Assembly (NCBI GenBank): GCA_023935145.1
Contig: CM043703.1
Span: 26,745,727-26,809,726, forward strand
Origin: Bretschneidera sinensis
Lineage: Eukaryota; Streptophyta; Magnoliopsida; Brassicales; Akaniaceae
Length of the DNA stretch: 64,000 nt
Reading direction: 5' to 3'
Within the stretch, counting starts at the first letter, position 1. Every line of letters starts with the position of its first letter. The position numbers and the translations under genes are program-made. The notes beneath the pieces were generated by a model, which saw only the letters and a list, made by a program, of their open reading frames with translations, was not told the DNA's origin and did no database searches. Positions 15,201-27,200 of the stretch are shown here, in pieces.

Positions 15201-18200
15201 GTTAGACGGGTAGAAGAATCGCTACATTTCAAAAGGAGGAAGGCTTACTCTCATTAAAAGTACTCTCTCTAGGCTTCCTATCTATTTTATGCCTATTTTT
15301 CCTATTCCTAGTTCGGTGGCTAATCGGTTGGAGGGTATTTAACAAGGTACCTTTGGGGCAATACGGTGGAGGAATACAAGTATCATTTGGTGAGGTGTGG
15401 TGTGGTTAAGCAATCGATAGAAAAAGAAGGTTTTGGTTTTAAATCCCTTAATGAAGCTCTTCTAGGAAATGATTATGGGGATTTCTTGTGGAGAGGGACA
15501 ATCTTTGGAGGAAAGTAGTAGAAGTTAAGTTTGGGATGGATCCTAACGGGTGGATGTCTAAAGAAGGGAGGGGTGGCTTATGTTGTAGGGGTGTGAAAAT
15601 GGATTTGGAAAGGATGAGAGACTTTGTTTTCTTGTGTCGGTGTTGGTGGGTAATGGGGAGAGAACTCAGCTTTGGCATGACACGTGGTTTGAGGACACTC
15701 ATTTAAAAGACCAATTTTTGGATATTTATGCTATTGTGAGAGATAAAAAAACTCTTATTTGTTTGTACATCTCCTTAATTAATGATATAATCTCTTGGGA
15801 TGTGTCTTTTATCCAAAATGTCCATGATTGGGAGGTTGAGAGGGTTTAAATTTTTTTGTAAGCCTTGTATAGTTCTAGGATGAATTTTGCTAGAGAGGAT
15901 TTGATTAGATGGAGGAATAGCATGGATAAAGGATTTGGGATGAAATCTTTTTATAAGATTCTTCTTGTTGGGAATCTTTTGGATGGATTTGCCAACTTCC
16001 CGTGGAAAGCAATTTGGTTTCCTCGAGCCCCTAAAAAGTGTTTTTTTTTTGTGGGGGAAGTCTCTGGGAGAAAATTCTTACTATTGAAAATTTACAAAGA
16101 AGAGAGAAAGTGATTGTTAATAGGTGTTACATTTGCAAAGGTTGTGCGGAGTCCGTGATTCTTCTTTTGATAGTGTTTCTTGGGTGTTTGCCGGCTTTAT
16201 GGAAGACGAAATGTCGGCTTGGAGTGGGTTATGGGTTTCTAAGGAACTTAAGAAAGCTTGTTGATTCCTCCCTCTATTTTTATTTTTGGATAGTGTGGAA
16301 TGAGAGGAATCAGCTTCTGATAGCATTGAGAGATCTACTAATGTAATTTGAGATAGTTGGTTCAATGTCCTTAATTTTTGGTTTACATGAAAATTTTTTG
16401 TGAATGAGGTAGATCTTTTAGATTTTGTGGAGTTTCTATCATATAGATAGTCGTTATATATGGGTTTCACCCTCTTGGTGCTCCTTTTCTTTTAATATAA
16501 TTTTTACTTATAAAAAAAGCATCTTAATCCCTTATCCTAAACAAATTGAACCAAAAAGTAAAAACCCTATAGCACCAATTTTTAGATCTATTTTTGAATA
16601 GAAATCAACGAACATAGAATCACCACTAATCCCAACTCCAGCAATCACTATTAAACCTAGTGTTAAATCTCACATTTGATTAGGAATCACAACTCAGGTA
16701 CCCCAACAGACAGAATCAAGCCAAGATCTAGCAATATATGGATATGAAAACAGGAATGAGATATTGGGTTTGCGATTTTGTACCTGTAAATTCAAACCAC
16801 GTTTCCCATGAGCTAGAAACTATGGGGAAGACACCGAATTTTAACGTGAGAGGCCACAACAGAACTGCGTTGTGGTGGAGCGGTAGGACAGAGAACCGAG
16901 AGTGCAAAGAGGTTCGAAGGCAGCGAGGAGAGTTTCTGCAGCTGTGTGAGAGAGAAAACGACAAAGATAGGTAAAAGGCATATTCATTATTATTAAAAAC
17001 AGTGAGGGTAATATTGGAACAAGAAAGTACCATACATTAGGCAGGTACCATTCATTAGGCTCTTTTTAAATATAGTATAGAAATATTTTAAATAAAGTGC
17101 TACTTATGAAATTTTTTTGTGCTCTCTTGGAAGGGGGCGATGCTCTATCCTAGACATTTTGGCCTTTTTGCATGATATTTTCTCTGAATACAGTGAATTG
17201 CTTTCTGCCATGTAGCTGAAAGTTAATCTAGTTTATTATGTTATTGTGCTGATATCTGTGCAGATCATTCACATTCATAAGTAATTAATTACACGCATTG
17301 ATTTGCTTGCTTCATAGTTTAAGGGGAAAACATATATATCAAGTTCCGGCAGCGTTGGTTGGGGAAGTGGAGCACGTCTTGGCTGTTTGTGATGTTTCAC
17401 GCTCCAATAATAAGGTTGTAGTGGCATTTTAATGAGCTAAATATTTAAAAATTTAGTTACATTGTCATTCCAACTTGACGTAGCATCCTGAATATCCTTT
17501 TATTTGCGTTATCATTTGTATGTAGGTCGTGGAAGATGTCAGTGCATTAATATTAAGGTGCGATTCTGATGAGTCGAGGAAAATTTGGAAAAACCGCTTG
17601 CAGGGATCTATTTATCGTGCTTCGGTAGATCTTCCATACAGCTTTAGTCATTTTTTAATCTTATATATATTTGAACTGTCGTGTACTTTACGATATGTCA
17701 ATATCATTGATTCTGTTGGGCAGTAGATATGTATACATGCAATAATTATTCTCACATGGGCATGCATTACTCTCTGGGTTAGGGACTAACATTACTCCTC
17801 TTGTTGTATAAAAATAAATGTTCACCAAGAAATCATTAGTTTTATTATTGTTAAGTTCAATATTAAAATTACCAAGCATTTTACTGATTTTATTGCTAGG
17901 AGTATCATGGTACAGTGAAGGAAAGTCCCACATGAATGGCCTATTATGTTGGTTTGCCTCTGGTTGCTGAATAATTCTGGAAATTACTGAGAATAAAATT
18001 AGGATTTTAATTTAGGAATTGGGGATTATTTTGATTATGAGGGCAATTAAAAGCCCTAATTTTAATCTGCCATGTGTATTCTATCAGAAAGGTTTTATTT
18101 AGTTAGTAGAAACCTATTTGATTGGGTAATTTTTGTACCACTTCCTGTGCAGGGTTCTGCTCCCATTACTAGTCTATCTGATACTTCATCAGATGCTGAA

Positions 18201-21167
18201 CATTCAGAAGTTAATGAGAACAGCGATGTGAATGGTTTTTCAGAGATTGAAAGTGTTTTTATAACTGGCGTGCTCGATGAACTAAAGATCAGCTTCAATT
18301 ATAATCATCAGGTAAGCCTGAACTATATTTATGTCATGAAATTCGTTTGCAATGGAACTGCCTGGATATTTTGACCAATGTGTTACTTTCTTTAGGGTGA
18401 TCTTAGTTTCATGAAGGTGCTTCTTGAGGAAGAAAGTCAACTATTTGAATTTAGAGCAGTAGCTGGCCAGGTAAGATTGGTCTTGGAACTATAATTTTGC
18501 ATTGATATTTTTATGTTTTTCTTTTTTGAGATATATCTTTGTTGAAACAGGTTGAGCTTTCAATAAGAGGGAATGATATGTTTATTGGCACTGTGCTGAA
18601 ATCTTTGGAGATTGAAGATTTAGTTTGCTGGAATGGGGTGTCTCGACCTTGTTATCTGGCAAGATCATTCATCCAATGTGCAGATGCACATTCATCCTTT
18701 GACGATGCTGGGAATCAGAGTCTTGACAGCAATTATTTTACTCCAAATGAAGGAGATGATAAATTCTATGAGGCACCAGATACTTTAGTTGAATCTTTTG
18801 ACTATAAAGTGCAGTCTCCACAAAATTTATCTGAGCACCTGAGTTCCGAAATTTCGCTCCAATCTAAGAACTTATCACTCAAGACCCCTAGTTTTAGTCA
18901 TATTGCAGGTCTACTCCCTGGTGACACCCTTAAAACTATGAGGGAGGATATTGAAGCAGCTGAGACATTGGACAGTTTTGTGAAAGCTCAAATAATTATC
19001 TACGACCAAAGCTCTCCTCAATATGAAAATATTGATAAACGGGTCTGTATTTTTCCTCGTTTGTAACTGTCTTGTATCTATTTATTGGATTATCTGACTA
19101 ATAATTATATGCATGATTGTTTCAGGTCATGGTAACCTTGGCTACCTTGTCATTTTTCTGTCGTAGACCAACAATTCTTGCCATCATGGAATTTGTAAAT
19201 GCTATTAATATTGAGGATGGAAGCTGTGAATCTTTCAGTGATAATTCTCCAGCAGCTAATGTGGAACATGATACTCCTAGAGAAGATGTGTTCAATGATC
19301 AACATTTGGCAACCTTTGAGGAACCTGCTGTTAAAGGTCTGCTAGGAAAGGGGAAATCCAGAATCATTTTTAATTTAACTTTAAACATGGCTCGTGCTCA
19401 GATTTTGCTGATGAATGAAAATGAAACTAAGCTTGCTACATTGTCGCAAGATAATCTGCTTACGGATATTAAGGTTTGCTTGAGCATTCTCCTTTTCTTT
19501 GTTTCTTTTCCCCTCTCTCCTTGTGCTCTTCAGTTTTGTGGCTTTTCTTGAATCAAAGTTCTAATCTTATAATGCTTATTAGCTGTCATTTGTTTTAAGG
19601 TCTTCCCATCCTCTTTTAGTATAAAGGCAGCTCTCGGAAATTTGAGAATAAGTGATGATAGTCTTCCTAGCAGCCATATGTACTCCTGGATCTGTGATAT
19701 GAGAGATCCTGGGGGCACTTCTTTTGTTGAGGTACTTTTATCTCGGTTTTCCTTTGGAAAAAAATTATCTGTTTACATTTTATTTAAGTTTCCAAAATCT
19801 AGACATGCTATTGCCATCTATGAACATTTTATTTGATGATTGTTAGATGCATCATAAAGGTCATTTTTGTGAGGTTAAAGTAGTGTGCATCTTAAAAGTT
19901 GTCTTTCCTTTGTTGTAAATAGAAATTCTTTTCGTTAAATCATGTAGTTGTATAAGCAACTTAGGACCTCAATGTTAGATGTGTGACAAAAGTCATGTTA
20001 TGGGGTTAAACTTGTGTCTATTTTCAAATTTCTCTTTTGTTTATTATAAAAAGAATTTGTTTTTCCATTAAATCGTTTAGTTGCATAAAAAGGAGCTCAT
20101 TTCGATTGCTAGTAGCAGTAAAGGGTGTTGATTGCTTTGTTATTGAAGCAGAAGCCATTTAGGACCTCATTGTGTGTTGCATCATAAAGTCATTTTCTGG
20201 GGTTAAACTAGTGTTTATTTTTAGAAGTTATTGATGGAGTACACAATGAAGATTAGAATTAGGGATTTTAATCCAAGAATTGGGGGTATTTTAATTAATG
20301 GTATAATTATGTTAGAATTTAGTTTAAAGAAATAAAAAAATCTAAGTTAGAAGACTTGATTGCAGTTAATCACAAATAAAATATTGATGCGGTGAGGATG
20401 CCGACTCCAACTAATCACGCACCAGCGATCACACAGGTGGATCGATGAACCAGAACCTACAAACACAACTGAAAAGTAAAATATGGGGTAAACTTGATAG
20501 CCTATTGAGATAATCCTGTCTATGGACTCAACACGCATCATATAATCATCAAGAAGTAGGAGAGAGATTTATTATCAGATATATATTTTCTTCTAAAAGC
20601 ACAATTAATTTAAAAGAAGCATACATTGGGAGAGAGATCATGTTTAAGATCATTTGATTCATCCCACAATTCTCATAAAGCCGATGTAATCATTATTTAC
20701 CGGTTGAAAACATGAATTTTAAATCATATCTTTGAACACAATATCATTTCTCAAATCATTAAGACTTGTCTTTTATTTCATTGTATGTGTATTTGTAGTT
20801 GATTTTTTTCCTCGCCTCAAAATGAAAAGTTTCATGTATCAAACTTATGTAGTTTCGCCTCTTTGATTCAGTAGCTGTCATTCACATAATGTCCGACCTC
20901 CTTTACCTAGGGCTGAGAGCATGCTATTGCTTTTTTTGTTATTTCCTCATCATTTTTCTTTCCAATTTCTCCATGAATTTTCAGTTTCTGATCATTATCT
21001 TTTGGCTTGAATTTTTTTCCCTAGAAAGCTAAGCATGATTAACTTGCTAATGACAGATAATGTTCTATATCACTACCTTTATTTGATTTTCTATGAAACC
21101 TTAATGTCTCTCAGAACATATAGTACATCCTTGCTATTATTGAGCTTCATGACAATTAAATAGTCTA

Positions 21168-21206
<39 letters not shown>

Positions 21207-24200
21207 TTAAATCTGATACGAAGAATGATGCTGTAAAGAGAGAGCGAGATTGTTTTGTTTCAGTCCTTTATGTACCGGTTTTTCTTTTTGAGCCTTTATA
21301 TGCTCTTTTGTTAGCAAAAATTCCAAGAACCACTGTGCATGAAATGCCATCTATTCTTGAAAAAGCTGCTAGGATGAACTTCCAACCAATATAAAAACAT
21401 TGGTCTGTTTTGTATTATCATGGAATCTTATCCTTCCAGCAACAATTTTCTGTTTATATGCTTTTTTTTTTTCCTTTTTCTTTCTTTCCATTTCCTCCCA
21501 TCCCTGATTTTTTGTTTTTGATTATAGGACTGATTTTCCCTCTTCTTCCTTATTATCTTCCTGTTATATACGTGAATCATATATATTTCTTTTGTTTTGC
21601 TTTGAATGTGCAGTTGGTTTTTACATCATTTAGTATTGATGATGAAGACTATGATGGTTATGATTATTGCCTCTTTGGGCAGCTTTCTGAAGTACGCTTT
21701 GTTTACTTGAATCGATTCGTCCAGGAGGTAACCTAACATTCAATTCATTAATCATCCAAGGTGGTTTGTTCTGGTTCTCAAATGCCTAAAATTTGGACCA
21801 TAGGTTGTTAGTTACTTTATGGGTCTTGTCCCCAGCGGTTCAAAAGGTGTTGTCCAGTTAAAAGATCAAGTAACAAATTCAGAGAAGTGGTTTACAACTA
21901 GTGAAATTGAAGGATCACCGGCAGTTAAGTTGGATTTATCACTTAGGAAGCCTATAATACTAATGCCTCGGAGAACAGACAGCCTTGAGTAAGTTTATTT
22001 TGGCATTTAACTTTGTTTATACTTATTTTATCATAATTAGTTACACACGCGCACACCCATACAAGCATACTTTATGTTTTACCATTATTATGACTAATCT
22101 ATTGTAATTTTTTGAACTTTTATGGCAGTTACTTGAAGCTTGATGTCGTGCATATAACTGTCCAGAACACCTTCCAGCGGTTTGGTGGAAAAAAAAACGA
22201 GCTGAGTGCTGTCCATTTGGAAATATTGACGATTATGGTGAGAATCATGGCTAGCTTCTCACTTATGGATTAGTGGCTGTTTTATTACCTAATTTTTTTT
22301 ATAAGAAAAAAGAATAGTATAAATGAGCACCAAGGGGGTGCCACAAATATCTAAGAGATAGTGTTTCTATGAAATCAAAAAAATGAATCTCGTTTACAAG
22401 AAAATTCTCATCTATCCAAAAAAACCAAGGGTGTTAGGCCACCAATCCATAAAGTCAGCAATCGACATTTCAACACCATCAAAAGGTCTCATATTTCTCT
22501 CCAACCAAGCCATCCACCAAATGGTTATTGGGATTAAGGCAATAATCTTTTTCCTCTCTTTCGAAGCTTGAATGCTCTTCCACACCCACATCTCGTCTTT
22601 AACGGAGCCACTACTCACCGAACAAATAAACAAAACCTGAAAAGCCATAATACAAAGTTGTCTAGTCCAAATACAAATAAGTAGTATATGATGCTCGGAC
22701 TCGCAATCTTCTTTGCAAAGGTAGCAATGATTCACAAGTACTTCACCTCTTCTTTGGAGATTATCAATGATCAAAATCCTCCCCCAAGAAGCTTTCCATA
22801 CAAAAAAAGCCATTTTTATGGGGGCATTAGTCTTTCAAATGGACTTCCAATGGAATTAGGACCTCCCCTCAATTGGCAAAAGATCCTTATAGTGGCCATG
22901 TTTCGTATCAAGACAATTTTTGCCTTAAACCATTTAAGCCAACTTGCTTTAAGTTGGCTTAAATTGGATACCAAACATGGCCATAACAAGAGCTAACCTA
23001 CTTTCCATTCCCATTATGCCTCCATTTCAAACAATCCTCCCTAAGCAAGACAATTTTACTTTGTAAATTTCTTCGTAAAAGTCTCCAATACTTTGAAGTT
23101 CCAAATCGTGAACATTGCAGACAAGTGGAATATGCTATAAAACCTCTCCGTTCACCAAAGAAGCGCAATCACTAATTAATGCATTTGAATCTCTTGCTAT
23201 AGAGGACACTATAGGAAATTGGTCTTTCAAGGGGACGTCCCCACACGTCATCCCACCTCAAAGGACACCAATGGGTGAAAGTTACCCTAATATTTTCTAA
23301 TCCATTTTCAAACCCCAACCCCATAAGTGCCTCTTCCTTCTTTTGTGGTCCAACCACAATGATCAAGGCCAAACTTTGCACAAACAACTCTTCGCCACAG
23401 AAAGCTTTTTCCACTTGTAAATTTTCACAACTACTTGTCAATTAAAGCTCTATTAAAGGAAGTAGGAGATTTAAGCCCTAGATCACCTCTCAATTAGTTA
23501 AGTGACAATGCCCATTTCACTAAGTGGTATTTAAAATCATCCCCAAAGAAATCTCTTTTGAATGCCTTCCAACCTCTTAGCAACCATACAAGGGATGAGA
23601 AACAGGACATAAAATAGATAGGAAGACTCGAGAGAGCACTTTTAATAAGAGTCAATCTCTCGGTCCCTTAGAGAGGTAATGTGTCTTCCAACCGGCCAAC
23701 TTCTTTTCAAACTGCTCAACAAAGTGATCCCATATACTTTTCTCTTTGAATCTAGTCGCCATAGGAAGCCCCATGTAGGTAATAGGAAGAGCCTCGATGG
23801 CACACCACAACAAGCATGCTAAATAATTTCCGTCAATAGCCTCCCCAAGAGCTTTTGCTTAAATTTGTCTTAAGCTCAGATACCGCTTCAAAGCCAAGAA
23901 GAACATAACGAAGATTGAGAATTTGTTCTCTATCCACCCCATGATAATGGTGTCATCAGCAAAGAGGAGGTGAGACACCTCGACGTCATCCCTATCTCTA
24001 CCCACTTTGAAACCCTAAAAAGCCCACCATCCACTGCTCTAGATTTTTTTTATATTTAAATGCTTGATAATGCACAATCAGATGCCACTTGAAAATAATA
24101 TATTCGCCCAAAATTCTCTTAGAATGGTAAATAAAAAAACTTGACCTAGAACTAAGAGCTAAACACATTCTGCCGAGGGTTGTAGAAAATCTTTGTCACT

Positions 24201-27200
24201 TTTCGACCCCTAATGTTTCTTAAAAGTTCCATATAGATATACACACATTAAATATATGCATGCATGTATACAATGTATGTATATGTTGTGATTAATCAAT
24301 CACGAATCTAGAAATCAATGAATAAAAACTGAGCAAAATATGCAAAACAGACACAAGTTTTACGTGGTTCTGCTATTGAAGCTTACATCCAAAAATATGC
24401 ACAACGAAGAAGTTTCACTATGAAATAAGAGATTACAATTGTGGTTTAAAAACCTAAAACACTCAAACTCAAACTCCAATCGTATCCGAACTCACTTCTA
24501 AGTTTGAGAATGCAAGTCACACTTTCTGTATTTCTTTTCACTCTTCCACTTTGCCTTTAAATCACTACAATGATATATATATATATATATATATATAGAA
24601 GTTTCACTATGAAATAAGAGATTACAATTGTGGTTTAAAAACCTAAAACACTCAAACTCAAACTCCAATCGCATCCGAACTCACTTCTAAGTTTGAGAAT
24701 ACAAGTCACACTTTCTGTATTTCTTTTCACTCTTCCACTTTGCCTTTAACTCACTACAATGATATATATGAGATCAATAACAAGAGCACATGCCAAAATA
24801 CTTTGGCTATCATTCTAAAAGGTCAAGCCAAAAACCTCCCATCTTTTCGGTGCCTACCTTCAATCACCTTGTTGCTTCATTTTCCATAGTATGTGCAAGT
24901 GGCCTGTGGACAAACATTTAAGGTGCATTTAGTTGTAGAAAATGTTTTCCATTTTTTTATCTCTATTTTCCTTTTAACGCTTTACTCAACAATTTGCACG
25001 TTCTCAATATAATTTGGAAAATAAGACTTATTTGTTCAACATAATATTGGAAAAGTTGAGAATTTTTTTTTTCCAAATTATGTTGAAAAGATGAAAGGCA
25101 CAAAGTCTTGTTTTCCAAATTATGTTAAGAATGCACAAATTGTTGAGAAAAGTATTAAGGAAATGGAGGTAAAATATATCTATTTTCCATTTCCATTTTT
25201 TTAACACTTTGTTCAACAATTTGCAAATTCTTTACATAATTTGGGAAAACAACGCTCCTTTTTTCAACATAATATTGGAAAAGTTGGGAAACAACTTTTT
25301 TTTTTTGTTTCTCAACTTTTTCAATATTATGTTGAAAAAAGAAATGTTTTCCAAGCTACGTAAAGAATGTCGAAATTGTTGAAGAAAGTGTTACAGAAAA
25401 TGGAAAACATTTTCCACAGCTGAATACACCCTTAGGGTGTGTTTGGTATGAGAGAAAACTGAGAGTAAAGAAAAGTGTGGAATGAATTTGACTTATGTTT
25501 AGTTGGAGAGAAAAGTGAGGAAAGAAAATTAAGATGATTGATGTTTTTATCATGTATGTAAAATCATAATTCTCTCAAATTGAGAGTATTGGAAAGTGGA
25601 AAATAGGAGAGAAAAGAGATGAGATTATCAATTTTCTAATTAAGCCTCATCTAATCTCTCACATTAATATCCATCAACCTTATGAAGGATATAATGGTAA
25701 AGATAATACTTTTACATTTTCTTTCCTTTCACTTTTCCACTCTACTAAACAAGGGTTGAAGAAAACTATTTTCTTTCCTCTTAGTTTTCCATCACTTCTT
25801 GTGTTAGTTATCTAAGGAAGTGGAAATTAATCTCGTGGAATGTTAGAGGGGCCAATGATTTGGAAAAGAAGGATTCGATTAAGCATTATCTTAGAGATTG
25901 GAAGGGATCGTGGTGTGCCTTCAAGAGACTAAATTGAAAGAAGTTGATAATTCGATTATTCGTAGGCCTTTGGGTTATAAGATCCTGTGGCGGGAAAGCT
26001 TTACGGTCCATAGGTTCTTCAGGGGGAGTAATTATCATGTGGGATATGAGAGTTTTGGATTTGGTAGATGTTCAGGTGGGCTTATTTTCGGTATCTTGTG
26101 TTTTCAAGGGACTTTTAAAGAGTGTGAATTGGGTAATGTCGGGTGGTCCTGGTGAGAGTGATAACATAAGTCTATTTTGGGTTGAACTGGAGGCAATTAG
26201 GCATCATTGGAGATTTCCTTAGGTGGTGGAAGGTGACTTTAATGTTGTGCTATATCCTCATGAGAGATCTGGTGGGTCTCATGAAACCAGGTCGATGAGA
26301 GAGTTTCTAGTGTTTGTGATGGGCCATGACCTTCTTGATCTTCCCTTTTCTGCAAGCACCTTTACTTGGTTTAGCTTTAGAAATACTCTTTTCTCAAGGA
26401 TAGACCGGTTCTTTGTTTCTACTTGTTGGGAAGCTCAATGCCCTGATTTGATTCAGAAGCTCCTTCCCCGACTTACATCAGATCATCATCCCATTGTTCT
26501 TGAAGTTGGACGTATGATGTGGGGTCCGACCTCATTTCGGTTTGAGAACATGTGGTTGAAGGTGGATGGGTTTCGGGATCTTGTTAAAGGGTGATGGGAG
26601 GATTATAATATTAATGGTACTACTATTTTTATTGTGGCCAAGAAACTGAAGAGAGTTAAGGAAGAAGTTAAAAAATGGAATAAAAAGTCCTTTGGCAATA
26701 TAACTCCTCTATTAATGCTCTGTTGGGTGAAATTATTAACGGGCTTGATGAGAAAGAGGTTAGTGAGGTTCAGTCGAGAATGGATATTGATAGAAGGGGG
26801 AAAACAAAGGAGTTGGCGAAACTTATTTCCGTGGAGGAAATTTCTTTTAGGCAAAAATCTAGAGAATTGTGGCTCAGGGAGGATGATAAAAATACTAAGT
26901 ACTTCCATTGTATGGGCAATGCTTATAAAAAAGTTAATTTTATTAGCTCAATTGTGGTGAATGGTTGTGTGTTTGAAGAGGAAGAAGGTATAAAAGGGGC
27001 GATCATTGGGTTCTACGAGAATCTCTATAAGGAGTCGTGGAGTAGTCGATTGAATTTAGATGGGAGACTTTTCTAGAATTGACGAGGCATAAGCTGTTTG
27101 GCTTGAGTGTCCTTTTACTGAGGAAGAAATTTATACCACTCTTCGGAATTGTGATGGTGATACAAGCTCGAGGTCCCCACGGTTTTTCTCTGTCTTTTCT

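Noticed and set aside
24043..24054. ATTTTTTTTATA as certain target duplication of LINE-C
   Set aside because: The left copy overlaps the LINE's own T-rich terminus (TTTTTTTTATAAG), so the match may be trivial; kept only as ambiguous.
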